Positions 1 through 8,358 of a DNA stretch of 18,142 nt are shown here, piece after piece; within the stretch, counting starts at the first letter, position 1; every line of letters begins with the position of its first letter. Below the pieces are notes generated by a model. The model saw nothing but the letters and a program-made list of their open reading frames with translations. It was not told the DNA's origin and did no database searches. Made by a program: the position numbers and the translations under genes. The stretch is from NCBI GenBank assembly GCA_024277475.1, contig JAJRVC010000507.1, positions 1-18,142 of the forward strand, given 5' to 3'. This DNA is from Deltaproteobacteria bacterium (GTDB lineage Bacteria; Desulfobacterota; Desulfobacteria; Desulfobacterales; JAFDCJ01).

Positions 1-276
1 ACTATCATGTCAACAACTAAATATATATTCAGGCACTACATTGGCCTTCCGGCCTATCGCGATCAATAATATCAGTAGGTTATAACCGTGATAACGCTGT
101 TTTTAGGCTTTTTGGGGAAAAATTTGTCGAACTTGGGGTAAATTAAACAGACCTTTCGAGACAACCCATCAGGTGGTGTCATGACTGAGAAGATGGGGTG
201 ATTTGATTGCGGGGAACAGCGCTGCCGGATACGGGGCGGCTTCTCTGAATCATTCAACCGCCCCGCAGTTATCTGC
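1..276. other. Left-edge intergenic stretch
   Basis: No convincing gene is seen before the HU stop codon. The stretch holds a tiny GGCC-TTCC-GGCC palindrome at 43-54, a GGTTATAACC palindrome near 78-87, and the GC-rich stem-loop described separately at 232-265. A 61-codon reading frame on the minus strand at 72-257 has no ribosome-binding site and no recognisable protein character, so it is not called. Confidence 0.5.
232..265 (-). other. GC-rich stem-loop just downstream of the HU gene
   Basis: The arms CGGGGCGG (232-239) and CCGCCCCG (258-265) are perfect 8-base inverted repeats around an 18-base loop. The structure begins 12 bases after the HU stop on the transcribed strand, where a 3' end is expected. 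The sequence beyond it is not U-rich, so it is not a classical intrinsic terminator; it could protect the mRNA 3' end, or act as a terminator helped by other factors. Confidence 0.5.
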
Positions 277-540
277 TTAAATAGCGTCTTTAAGTTTTTT
301 GCCGGGCCTGAATTTTACGACATTGCGGGCTTTGATTTTGATGGGCTCACCGGTCTGCGGATTGCGGCCCTTGCGACGCATTTTTGAAAATGTGCCGAAA
401 CCAACCAGGGTGACTTTACCGTTCTTCTTTTTGAGTGCTTTGGTCACGCTGCCCATAAAAGAGTTTAACGCGGCCGCGGCTGCAACCTTCGAAATTTTGG
501 CATCAACTGCTGCCTTTTCTACAAGTTCTGCTTTAGTCAT
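277..540 (-). CDS. hup: HU-family histone-like DNA-binding protein
   Basis: This 87-residue protein is an HU/IHF-family nucleoid protein that bends and compacts DNA as a dimer. The length fits the roughly 90-residue family. It has the helical N-terminal dimerisation region ([11 protein letters not shown] onward), the GFGTF turn near residues 47-51, and the DNA-binding arm with the family signature around [11 protein letters not shown], followed by the basic FRPGKKLKD end. The pattern points to HU more than to IHF subunits, but I did not separate the two rigorously. The start is well supported: AGGAGG lies about 6 bases before the ATG. It is the third leftward gene after smc and ftsY, with a gap of about 200 bases, so it probably has its own promoter. 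Confidence 0.95.
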   Translation of the reverse strand: MTKAELVEKAAVDAKISKVAAAAALNSFMGSVTKALKKKNGKVTLVGFGTFSKMRRKGRNPQTGEPIKIKARNVVKFRPGKKLKDAI

Positions 541-739
541 AGCGCTCCTCCTGTCGTATTGATGGTTTTATTTCTGCTGGACCAGGCCCGATTGTCTATT
601 TTTTTGTGTCCAGATGAGAAGCTGAATTTCATATTCACTCAATGGGTATGATTAGGTATGCCAGATTTTGATTAATATTGTGAGCCGTATCCATCGGTTG
701 AAACCTTTGAACCTTGAACCTATAACCGCTCCGTTTAGG
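541..739. other. HU upstream region
   Basis: This short gap between ftsY and the HU gene should hold the HU promoter, but I see no strong sigma-70 match. It contains the HU Shine-Dalgarno sequence near 547-552 and, close to the ftsY end, the TGAACC-type repeat array listed separately. No clear terminator for ftsY is visible. Confidence 0.4.
698..728 (+). repeat. Degenerate TGAACC array, copy A
   Basis: Four units follow one another: TTGAAACC, TTTGAACC, TTGAACC and TATAACC, then G, giving unit lengths 8, 8, 7, 7. The last 14 bases (TGAACCTATAACCG, 715-728) recur exactly, in inverted orientation, at 9337-9350. It lies directly downstream of ftsY. Confidence 0.7.
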
Positions 740-1885
740 TTAGAATAACGCATCGATGAATTGCTCAGCATCAAACGGTATGAGATCTTCTATCTTCTCG
801 CCGATTCCGATATACTGCAGCGGAATGTTCAGCGAGTTGCAAATAGCGATGACAATACCACCCTTGGCGGTGCCGTCAAGTTTGGTCAGGACCAGTCCGG
901 TAACCGCCAGGGCTTCATTGAAAAGCTTCGCCTGGGACAGGGCGTTTTGGCCGGTGGTAGCATCTAAAACCAGCAAAATTTCATGGGGCGCCCCCTGAAT
1001 TTGTTTGGCCACCGTGCGTTTGATCTTTTTTAGTTCTTCCATCAAATTGACTTTGGTGTGAAGCCTGCCGGCTGTGTCAATGAGGACGATATTGCATCCT
1101 CTAGCCTTGGCCGCCGCAACCGCATCGAAGGCCACGGCTGCCGGATCTGCATTTTCTTGATGTTTGACAAATTCGGCGCCGGATTTTTGTGCCCATATCA
1201 TGAGTTGTTCAACCGCTGCGGCGCGAAAGGTATCGGCGGCGGCGATCAGGACCTTTTCCCCTGAAGCTTTTAATGATGCTGCAATTTTGCCGATCGTCGT
1301 TGTTTTTCCGACACCGTTGACACCCACGACCAGGATCACATGGGGGCTGCTTTTCTTTGTTTGCTGTAGAGGAGGCCGGCTAACGAGAATTGATAAAATT
1401 TCATTTTTCAGGATTTGTTTTACTTCAGCGACGTCTGCAACCTTGGCGTTTGCAATTCGCTCCATGAGCTTCAGGGTAGTTTGAACTCCGATATCCGATG
1501 TGATCAGAAGTTCTTCCAACTCTTCTAAAACATCTGCGTCGACTTTCTTTTTACCGGCGAAGACTTTTTCAAAACCACCTGAAAAATTTCGGCGGGTTCT
1601 GGACAGGCGGTTTTTCAAACGCTTAAAATATCCAATGCTTCCCGGGAGGACCGGTGGGTCGTCTAAAGTCTCATCGGAAAAATCAGCACCGGCCGTCTGC
1701 TCAGGATCTGTTGGCTGATCTTCCGATTCCGGTATCTGCTCGGACGCTATTTCCTGCGCTACTGATTCAGGTGCCGTCTCTTCAACTTCCTGAATCCGTG
1801 CAACCTGCTCTTCGGCAAGTTCAGGAGCGCGTTTATTCTTATTTTTTTTGAACCAGCTAAATGCCATTGGGTGGGTCGCCTTCAA
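740..1885 (-). CDS. ftsY: Signal recognition particle receptor FtsY
   Basis: FtsY is the SRP receptor GTPase that docks ribosome-SRP complexes at the inner membrane for co-translational insertion. From the TTG at 1885 the protein has 381 residues: an acidic A-region (about 20-80), an amphipathic membrane-binding stretch (about 80-110), the N domain, and the G domain. G-domain motifs are clear: GVNGVGKTT (188-196), DTFRAAA (218-224), DTAGR (270-274) and TKLDG (334-338), ending in the GIGEKIEDLIPFD region. Two starts compete. TTG at 1885 lies 4 bases after the smc stop. ATG at 1867 gives a 375-residue protein starting MAFSWFKKNK, which looks more like a natural FtsY N-terminus, with a weak GAAGG about 11 bases ahead. 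I favour ATG 1867. Tight spacing to smc indicates one transcript. Confidence 0.96.
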   Translation of the reverse strand: MKATHPMAFSWFKKNKNKRAPELAEEQVARIQEVEETAPESVAQEIASEQIPESEDQPTDPEQTAGADFSDETLDDPPVLPGSIGYFKRLKNRLSRTRRNFSGGFEKVFAGKKKVDADVLEELEELLITSDIGVQTTLKLMERIANAKVADVAEVKQILKNEILSILVSRPPLQQTKKSSPHVILVVGVNGVGKTTTIGKIAASLKASGEKVLIAAADTFRAAAVEQLMIWAQKSGAEFVKHQENADPAAVAFDAVAAAKARGCNIVLIDTAGRLHTKVNLMEELKKIKRTVAKQIQGAPHEILLVLDATTGQNALSQAKLFNEALAVTGLVLTKLDGTAKGGIVIAICNSLNIPLQYIGIGEKIEDLIPFDAEQFIDALF

Positions 1886-1889
1886 AAAA

Positions 1890-4800
1890 TCAATTTAATT
1901 CCGGCCTTTGGAAGTTAACGGAAACAACTTTTGAAATGCCTTTTTGTTCCATGGTGATGCCGAACAGCATGTCGGCAAACTCCATTGTCCGCTTGTTGTG
2001 GGTGATCATGATAATCTGGGAATTTTCGCCGATGACCTGCAACAGTTCATTGAAACGGAAAACATTGGATTCATCCAGGGGTGCATCGATTTCATCCAGC
2101 AGGCAAAACGAAGCCGGTTTAATCAGAAATATTGAAAAAATAAAGGCAATTGCCGAGAGTGCCTTTTCACCGCCGGAAAGCAGGCTCAGGCGCGTCAATT
2201 TTTTTCCCGGAGGATGAATCATAAACTCAACACCGGATTCCAGCGGCTTGTTCGGTTCTATTAGGACGAGTTGCGCTTCACCGCCATCAAAGAGACGGGG
2301 AAATACCTCACTTAACTTTTGGTTGATTTGGGTAAAAGTCTCCATGAACCGCTGCTGGGTGATCTTGTTTATTTTTTTGATTACCTTGTGCAGATCGTCA
2401 ATGGCCTTGAGAAGATCATCCCGCTGGGTCTCCAGAAAGTCAAAACGATCCTTTAGCTGCTCATACTCTTTGATGGCACCCAGGTTGACATCGATAATCT
2501 TTGATATTTTTTCTTTGCTGCGGGACAGGTCGGCTTCCATCTCTTCTGTGGTCATATCGAATGTGACTTTATCCGCTGTTTCATTTTCAAACAACTCTGA
2601 TCTGAGCGCTGCATAAGAGCTCTGATACCGTTCCTCCAGACGATTGGCGATGTTGCTGCGCTTGAGTTGAAACTGGGATTGTTCGAGTTCCAGCATGCGG
2701 AATTTTTCCAGAGTTTTTTCCCGTTTGCTTTTTATATCGGATATCTTGCTGTCGCTGTTTTTAAGTCTGTCGTCGATGTCCTGGTAAACCTCCTCGTTAC
2801 GTCCGATGGCTTCTTCAAGATGAGCGATGACGTTATACATTTGTGAAAGCTGATTTTCGTTATCAGCGACAGTGATCCTGGATGTTTCTTCTTTATGTTT
2901 TTTCAGGCTGATTTCCCGGGAGAGTTGTTCGAGTCTGATGAGTCCGTCTTTATGAAATTCTTTCAGTCGCTTAAAAGTGCTGTTGCTGTTTTCCAGTTTG
3001 GCATTCAAGGCGGTCAGTTTCATTTTGAGTTCAACCACCGTTTGATTAAATTGTTCCATCCTCGAGGAAACTGCGCTGATTTCTTGCGACATTTGTGCAA
3101 CCTCGTCCTGGGCGGATTTGATTTCATCGGCTACCCCGGCCAGGGCGGTGTTGTACTTGGTCATCTCAGCGTCAATATCGCTGGCTTCTCCCAGCAACTG
3201 TTCCTGTTCCAGTTGAACGATTTCCAGATGGCGATGCGCATTTTTGAGATCTTCACCGGCCCGGTAAAGTGCCTTTTCCGCTTCGATTTCATTCTCGACG
3301 GTCCGGTTTTTCTGTTCGATCTGTTTTTGCAGGGTGCTTTCAAGGCTGCAAACCACCGACTCCAGATCATTTTGATCGCGTTGTGCTATTTCTATTTTTT
3401 GGGCAAGCACTGTGTCCTGGCGTTTGAGCTCTTTAATTTCATGTTTTTTAGCCAAAATTCCGCTTAATTTATCCTTACTGCCTCCGATGAGGATGCCCTG
3501 ATGGGAAACAACTTCCCCATTTCTGGTCACAATTCTCTGCAACGTACCGTTTTTATTAAACAGATCCAGCGCCTCTTCAATGGTGTCGATTAAAATGACA
3601 TCCCCTAAAAGGACCTGGGCTATGTTTTCGTAGCCTGGTTTCACGCGGATGTGATTCAACAGCAGCATAGAAGGATCCGGCACCTGGTTTTCATTTCCAC
3701 GAATCGGTTTGGCCGATGAAGCCGGAATGAAACCACTGCGTCCGGCATTGTGAGTTTGCAGATAATCAATGGCTTGCAGGCCTGCTTTCTGGTTTTTTAC
3801 TACAATATATTGCAGGGATTCTCCCAGCACAGCCTCTATCGCTGTTTCATAGGCAGGATCCGCATCTATAATGTCGGCCGCCAATTTTAACACATTGGCT
3901 GTCGGCTCATGGCCGGTACCTGGTAACTCCCGGCTTTGTTCCTCCGGATTAAAACTTTGAGCCCTCATGATCGCCTTGACTCCGTCGCGGTACCACTCGA
4001 AGTTGTCTTCCATTTTCTTCAAGGCATTGTATTTTGATTTGTTCGTATTGCGCTCAAGTTCAAGCGTTTGTACCTGTTTAACCTGTTTGGCGAGGGCAGT
4101 GGCGTTTTCATCCAGATGGCTGCGGGTGTCCGCGATCCGGTTGCTCAGTGCTTCAATTTCCTGTTTAAGGGTGTTTAACCGGCCGCCGGCCTGGGATTTT
4201 ATTGATTGTGTGCCCTCAATTTTCTTTTGAGCCAGGGCTTCTTCCTCATCCGTTCGTTTGAGCCGTCGTTGCAGGCTTTCTTTGTTATTGGCCGCATTTT
4301 GATAAATGTTTTTATACTGTGCTTCCCGGGTCATTAAATTCATCAGGTGAGCTTTGGTGGTTTCAAGATCCTGGTTGAGTTTTGACAATTCCTCTCTAAT
4401 TTGCTGGCTGCTCTGCCGATGCTGATTAAGACGTTCCCTTTCATTTGCCATCTCCGCTTTGAGATTGACATTTTCCTGTTGAACCTGTGTAATTTCAGAA
4501 ATCATATCGTCGTTTTTTTGAGTAAGATCCTGCCGGGCAATCTCAAATTCTGTTATTTCCCGTGAAAGTCTTTTGATCTCATTGCGTAAATGCGCCAGAT
4601 CATTTTCGGTACGGTCAATTTTTCGCTGGGTCTCATATTTTTCGGATTTTTGCTCGGAAATTTCCTGGTTTTTCTCCCAGCGCTTGAGTTTTATATCCTC
4701 AATGGCGGCATCAAGTTTTTTTAGTTCGGCTGAGTGACCGATATCCGCATCTTTTAGTTCTTTTAACAGCGAATCAGCCTCTTCAATCTGGCGGGTATAA

Positions 4801-5516
4801 TCATCAAAATAATGAATTCCCAGACGGATATCCAATATCTTGATGCGTTTTTGATAGTTGTTGTACAGTTTCGCCTTTTTGGCCTGACGTTTCAGGCTGG
4901 CCATTTGCCGTTTTATTTCTGATAAAATATCGTTAACCCTTAAAAGATTCCGGTGGGTAATTTCCACCTTGCGCAGGGCCTCAATTTTGCGGTTTTTATA
5001 GCGGGTGGTTCCAGCGGCCTCTTCGATGAAATAGCGGCGTTCCTCAGGACCTGCGTCGGTGATCGCGCCAATGTTGCCCTGCTGGATAACCGCATAAGAT
5101 TTGGATCCCAGGCCGCTGCCTAAAAAAACGTTGTGTATGTCCTTTAATCGACAGGGCTGGCGGTTCAAATAATAGGCGCTTTCGCCGGATCGGTACAGGC
5201 GGCGGGTCAGGTTGATTTCCGTAAAATCTTTCAACTCCTCGGGGGCCGTCCCATTGTCATTGGCAAGGGTTAACGAAACTTCGGCCATGTTCAGCGCGGC
5301 CCTGCCGTGGGTGCCTGAAAAAATAATATCTTCCTTTGATTTGCCCCTCAGCTGCTTCAAACTCTGTTCCCCCATTACCCACCGGATGGCATCGACCACA
5401 TTGCTTTTGCCGCATCCGTTCGGTCCAACCACGGCGGAGATGCCCGGAGGAAATTGTATGGTTGCCTTTTCAAAAAAAGACTTAAAACCGGTTATTTCCA
5501 GTTTTTTAAGTTTCAT
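1890..5516 (-). CDS. smc: Chromosome segregation protein SMC
   Basis: This 1208-residue ATPase is the core of the SMC-ScpAB condensin that organises and helps segregate the chromosome. It has the standard plan: an N-terminal head with Walker A GPNGCGKS (31-38), a long first coiled coil (about 170-500), a hinge (about 510-670, around the ESLQYIVVKNQKAGLQAIDYL stretch split by conserved turns), a second coiled coil (about 680-1000), and a C-terminal head with signature LSGGEKAL (about 1113) and Walker B LLDEIDAPLDESN (about 1139). The length is normal for bacterial SMC. A GAGGGG motif lies about 11 bases before the ATG. It is the first gene of a leftward smc-ftsY pair; this pairing is also known in other bacteria such as Bacillus. 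No scpA or scpB is in the window. Confidence 0.98.
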   Translation of the reverse strand: MKLKKLEITGFKSFFEKATIQFPPGISAVVGPNGCGKSNVVDAIRWVMGEQSLKQLRGKSKEDIIFSGTHGRAALNMAEVSLTLANDNGTAPEELKDFTEINLTRRLYRSGESAYYLNRQPCRLKDIHNVFLGSGLGSKSYAVIQQGNIGAITDAGPEERRYFIEEAAGTTRYKNRKIEALRKVEITHRNLLRVNDILSEIKRQMASLKRQAKKAKLYNNYQKRIKILDIRLGIHYFDDYTRQIEEADSLLKELKDADIGHSAELKKLDAAIEDIKLKRWEKNQEISEQKSEKYETQRKIDRTENDLAHLRNEIKRLSREITEFEIARQDLTQKNDDMISEITQVQQENVNLKAEMANERERLNQHRQSSQQIREELSKLNQDLETTKAHLMNLMTREAQYKNIYQNAANNKESLQRRLKRTDEEEALAQKKIEGTQSIKSQAGGRLNTLKQEIEALSNRIADTRSHLDENATALAKQVKQVQTLELERNTNKSKYNALKKMEDNFEWYRDGVKAIMRAQSFNPEEQSRELPGTGHEPTANVLKLAADIIDADPAYETAIEAVLGESLQYIVVKNQKAGLQAIDYLQTHNAGRSGFIPASSAKPIRGNENQVPDPSMLLLNHIRVKPGYENIAQVLLGDVILIDTIEEALDLFNKNGTLQRIVTRNGEVVSHQGILIGGSKDKLSGILAKKHEIKELKRQDTVLAQKIEIAQRDQNDLESVVCSLESTLQKQIEQKNRTVENEIEAEKALYRAGEDLKNAHRHLEIVQLEQEQLLGEASDIDAEMTKYNTALAGVADEIKSAQDEVAQMSQEISAVSSRMEQFNQTVVELKMKLTALNAKLENSNSTFKRLKEFHKDGLIRLEQLSREISLKKHKEETSRITVADNENQLSQMYNVIAHLEEAIGRNEEVYQDIDDRLKNSDSKISDIKSKREKTLEKFRMLELEQSQFQLKRSNIANRLEERYQSSYAALRSELFENETADKVTFDMTTEEMEADLSRSKEKISKIIDVNLGAIKEYEQLKDRFDFLETQRDDLLKAIDDLHKVIKKINKITQQRFMETFTQINQKLSEVFPRLFDGGEAQLVLIEPNKPLESGVEFMIHPPGKKLTRLSLLSGGEKALSAIAFIFSIFLIKPASFCLLDEIDAPLDESNVFRFNELLQVIGENSQIIMITHNKRTMEFADMLFGITMEQKGISKVVSVNFQRPELN

Positions 5517-5726
5517 TGACTAAAATTCCCCTCGTAACCGTTCACAGATTCAAAGCCCATCGTTCAGTGTTACCTTTCTTTCGTTAGCCCTGCCTGAGTT
5601 TATCCGTCGAAGTCGCGCCAAAGCTGGTCTTTTTTGTCCGGACATAGACCTGTGAGTAAACTCCCAGGCTAATTACCATGCCTCAATATCCGCAACTCAT
5701 TTTATTCTTACGCTTTTTCCCTCCCA

Positions 5727-5758
5727 CTGTGACACGGCCCCGGCGCAGCCGGTCACAG
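5727..5758. repeat. Strong stem-loop upstream of smc
   Basis: CTGTGAC (5727-5733) pairs with GTCACAG (5752-5758), and inside it CGGC (5735-5738) pairs with GCCG (5748-5751), with one bulged A and a 9-base loop. No U-run follows on either strand, so it is not a typical intrinsic terminator. It could be a REP-like palindrome, an mRNA leader structure for smc, or an operator-like site. Confidence 0.55.
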
Positions 5759-5782
5759 AACTCACGAATCAACTCGGATTTA

Positions 5783-5805
5783 TGTGAACCCTGAACCTCT
5801 GAACC
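5783..5805 (+). repeat. Degenerate TGAACC array, copy B
   Basis: Units TGTGAACC, CTGAACC and TCTGAACC (8, 7 and 8 bases) follow in tandem, then CTGAG. They match the style of the arrays at 698-728, 6329-6358 and 9337-9370. Confidence 0.65.
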
Positions 5806-6328
5806 CTGAGAGGCGAATGAATGCTGTTCGGAGCTGGTATTTGCGTCGTCCCCCGCAAACATTCGGACATGACGTGCCTGACGAATAAGAATCGTCTTGG
5901 TGCAGACATACTTAATCCGAAATCATAGCAGGAAGCAATTTTCTTGTAAAGGGAAAAACACAATATGCGGTGTATTTTTAATGGTCCTGGTACAAGATAT
6001 GGGGTGCTGACCTGGAGCACGGAGTATATAGAAGAATTTGGCCTCCGGCCCATAGGGGCGCGTGCCTACGCCCCGGCGGGAAGTCGGAATGCGGAAATAG
6101 AAGACTGATTTCAGCCCCGCCGCTGGCCTGAAGAGCGGTCAGTTTAATCATCAAGAAACCGTGCTATTTTGGCGTTTCAATATGAGGTTTTGGGTCTCCA
6201 CTCTTACGTTCGGCTCTCCTGAGACCTGAAACCCGATTCTCAAATCCAGGTGATAAGAAACGAATGACTGCCATTTACCAGCGGTCGGGATTTACACCCG
6301 GCATAGGGTATAGAGCACTGACTGAGCT

Positions 6329-6358
6329 TTTTAACCTAGAACGTTGAACCGGTCAACC
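6329..6358 (+). repeat. Degenerate TGAACC array, copy C
   Basis: Units TTTTAACC, TAGAACG, TTGAACC and GGTCAACC (8, 7, 7 and 8 bases) lie directly downstream of the transporter ATPase gene, whose stop is at 6365. There is no U-rich hairpin here, so how that operon ends is unclear. Confidence 0.55.
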
Positions 6359-6364
6359 CTGGTA

Positions 6365-7096
6365 TTATAATATCTGACTCAAAAAAAGTTTGGTGCGGTC
6401 ATGGGTGGGGTTGGTAAAAAAATGCTCCGGAGTGCCGACTTCAACAATCGCGCCTTCGTCCATAAATATAACCCGGTCGGCCACCTCCCGGGCAAAGCCC
6501 ATTTCATGGGTCACCACCACCATGGTCATGCCTTCTTTCGCCAGTGTTTTCATGACATCCAGCACTTCGCCGATCATTTCCGGATCCAGTGCCGAGGTCG
6601 GTTCGTCGAACAGCATTACTTTGGGATCCATGGCCAATGCTCTGGCAATGGCCACGCGCTGTTGCTGACCACCGGACAAATTGTCTGGGTAGGCACCGGA
6701 CTTGTCATGAATTCCCACCTTTTTCAAAAGAAAATCGGTTTTTTCCCTGGCATCTTCCTTTGAACGTTTACGAACCACCTTCTGTGCCAGCGTAATATTA
6801 TCAAAGACACTCTTATGGGGGAAAAGGTTGAACGACTGGAATACCATTCCGACCTCAGCCCTCAGCTTGTTGATGTTCGTTTTTGGGTCAAGGACATCGA
6901 TGCCGTCGATGTAGATGTGCCCCGTATCAGCTTGTTCCAGGCGGTTGAGGCAGCGCAGCAACGTACTTTTGCCCGATCCCGAAGGCCCGCACACCACTAC
7001 CACCTCAGCAGGCTCTATTTTGGTGGAAACATCAACCAGGGCTTTGACTTCGTGGGGGACATGAAAGGTTTTACTTATATTGCGAACGTCAATCAC
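6365..7096 (-). CDS. Polar amino-acid ABC transporter, ATP-binding protein
   Basis: This 243-residue cytoplasmic ATPase powers import of a polar amino acid and resembles GlnQ/HisP. All ABC motifs are intact: Walker [10 protein letters not shown] (37-45), Q-loop glutamine at 87 in [10 protein letters not shown], signature LSGGQQQR (140-147), Walker [14 protein letters not shown] (161-173) and the H-loop histidine (197). The start is GTG at 7096, which overlaps the permease stop in a GTGA (TGA at 7093-7095), the usual sign of translational coupling; an AAGGA lies about 11 bases upstream. It is the last gene of the binding protein-permease-ATPase operon. The substrate cannot be read from the ATPase. 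Confidence 0.97.
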   Translation of the reverse strand: MIDVRNISKTFHVPHEVKALVDVSTKIEPAEVVVVCGPSGSGKSTLLRCLNRLEQADTGHIYIDGIDVLDPKTNINKLRAEVGMVFQSFNLFPHKSVFDNITLAQKVVRKRSKEDAREKTDFLLKKVGIHDKSGAYPDNLSGGQQQRVAIARALAMDPKVMLFDEPTSALDPEMIGEVLDVMKTLAKEGMTMVVVTHEMGFAREVADRVIFMDEGAIVEVGTPEHFFTNPTHDRTKLFLSQIL

Positions 7097-8103
7097 TGGA
7101 TGACCATCCTTTTCTCAAGACGTTGAAGCGCCATGGACAGACTGAAGGTTAAAACAAGATACAGTGCCAATAAAAGAAAGTAAACTTCAAATGGCTGCAG
7201 GCTGGCGGTAACTACCTCGCGGGCAGCTTTGGTCACTTCGCGGATGGCGATGATACCCAGCAGGGAGGAGTCTTTTATCAAACTGATAAACTGGCCTGCC
7301 AGGGGGGGCAGGATTCTACGCAGTGCCTGGGGCAGGATAACATGCATCATCGATTGGGCGTAGGACATGCCCAGTGAGCGAGCTGCTTCCGTTTGTCCGC
7401 GATGAATGGATTGAATTCCGGCCCGAACAATCTCCGTCACATAGGCGCCGGCAAAACAGGCCAGCGAAGCAACGCCATACCAGAAGGCCGGAAGCCGTCC
7501 CAGGCCGTAAGCGGCCAGCAGATCATTGATCACGGTCCCCAGCACGAAATACCAAAGGATGATTTGAACCATCAACGGGGATCCCCGAATAATTTCAACA
7601 TAGACGATGGCGGACCATTTTAAAGCCGGATTTGAGGAAATACGGGAAAGACCTCCGATAATCCCGATTATAATCCCTAATATCGTGGCAATCACACTGA
7701 CTTTCAGAGTCATCCATAGGCCGACGACCATCAGGCCGGGTTTCCAGCGGGTGTAACTTGCCAGTGTTTCGCCGGCGTAAACATAATACCCTTTGTCAAC
7801 GGTTTTACTTTCCGCCGGAACAGTATAGGTTTCGACACTTTCGTCTCCCCTCACCGTGATGACGGCCTCTTTGCCGCTTTTGCTAATTGATTCAACGGCA
7901 CCGTCGATGTCGGAGATGATTTCAATGGTATCATTGTATACAAAATAAATCGGAACACGGTTCCAGCGCCATGTGTATGCGATTTTCTGGGTTGCATAAT
8001 AAAATCCGCCCGCAACCAGGAAAACAAGTACCCAGAAGACGCCTACCCAGAGCTTGTAAGAAGTGGGTTTTCCTAAGCGACCCCGATCATTTGATTTTTG
8101 CAT
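7093..8103 (-). CDS. Polar amino-acid ABC transporter, permease
   Basis: This 336-residue inner-membrane permease belongs to the His/Glu/Gln/Arg family. There is one N-terminal membrane segment (about 18-38), a long polar segment (about 39-120) expected in the periplasm, then a typical permease core with segments near 123-152, 163-192, 205-228 and 304-326. The EAA loop that docks the ATPase is clear ([12 protein letters not shown], 239-250, through [11 protein letters not shown]). The roughly 80-residue periplasmic segment is longer than the short loops of classic GlnP/HisQ. Only one permease is encoded, so a homodimer is likely. No Shine-Dalgarno sequence precedes the ATG at 8103; an AT-rich hairpin (GCAATA/TATTGC, 8105-8127) sits there instead, so translation may start weakly. 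It overlaps the ATPase gene by 4 bases. Confidence 0.95.
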   Translation of the reverse strand: MQKSNDRGRLGKPTSYKLWVGVFWVLVFLVAGGFYYATQKIAYTWRWNRVPIYFVYNDTIEIISDIDGAVESISKSGKEAVITVRGDESVETYTVPAESKTVDKGYYVYAGETLASYTRWKPGLMVVGLWMTLKVSVIATILGIIIGIIGGLSRISSNPALKWSAIVYVEIIRGSPLMVQIILWYFVLGTVINDLLAAYGLGRLPAFWYGVASLACFAGAYVTEIVRAGIQSIHRGQTEAARSLGMSYAQSMMHVILPQALRRILPPLAGQFISLIKDSSLLGIIAIREVTKAAREVVTASLQPFEVYFLLLALYLVLTFSLSMALQRLEKRMVIQ

Positions 8104-8275
8104 AGCAATATTTTTTTGAAGTATTGCGACTGTTCATAACCGAATGAAATAATGTAATAATGAATACCCCGGGCGATTCAATCATGGCAAAGCCGGTTAT
8201 CTCTGATTTGGCTCTCCGAGGCTTAAGATCGTGGCTTTACGAGCCGGAGGCCCAGGAGACCAGATTTTCGGTGCT

Positions 8276-8320
8276 AAAAAAAAGGCCGGCCCGGTCCTTT
8301 ATAGACGCACAAGCCGGCCT
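8276..8320 (-). terminator. Intrinsic terminator between binding-protein and permease genes
   Basis: On the minus strand AGGCCGGC (complement of 8313-8320) pairs with GCCGGCCT (complement of 8283-8290) around a 22-base loop, and the second arm runs straight into eight U residues (8276-8283). It lies 38 bases after the binding-protein stop and about 170 bases before the permease start. Partial readthrough would give more binding protein than membrane components, the usual ratio for such importers. Confidence 0.8.
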
Positions 8321-8358
8321 GTTCATGTTGAAAATCAGGTCTGATCTAATCTGATGGA

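Larger units (their letters stand above)
5517..6364. other. Long intergenic region between the transporter and smc
   Basis: No gene can be supported in these roughly 850 bases. The only long frame, 94 codons on the minus strand at 5769-6053, has atypical composition, no ribosome-binding site, and runs through repeat-like DNA. The region holds a strong stem-loop (5727-5758), TGAACC-type arrays at 5783-5805 and 6329-6358, a related CTGAGACC/TGAAACC pair at 6219-6233 that forms an imperfect inverted repeat with the sequence near 6186-6198, and a small GGGGCG/CGCCCC hairpin at 6055-6074. The smc promoter should lie near its right part by gene order, but I cannot place it. Confidence 0.5.

Noticed and set aside
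41..54. GGCCTTCCGGCC palindrome, with a similar GGCCTCCGGCC at 6040-6050
   Set aside because: Both are very short and of a kind expected by chance; no flanking similarity extends beyond them.
5769..6053. 94-codon open frame on the minus strand between transporter and smc
   Set aside because: It lacks a ribosome-binding site, has unnatural residue composition and crosses a TGAACC repeat array.
8160..8354. 64-codon plus-strand frame between binding-protein and permease genes
   Set aside because: It runs antisense through the intrinsic terminator and has no ribosome-binding site or protein-like pattern.
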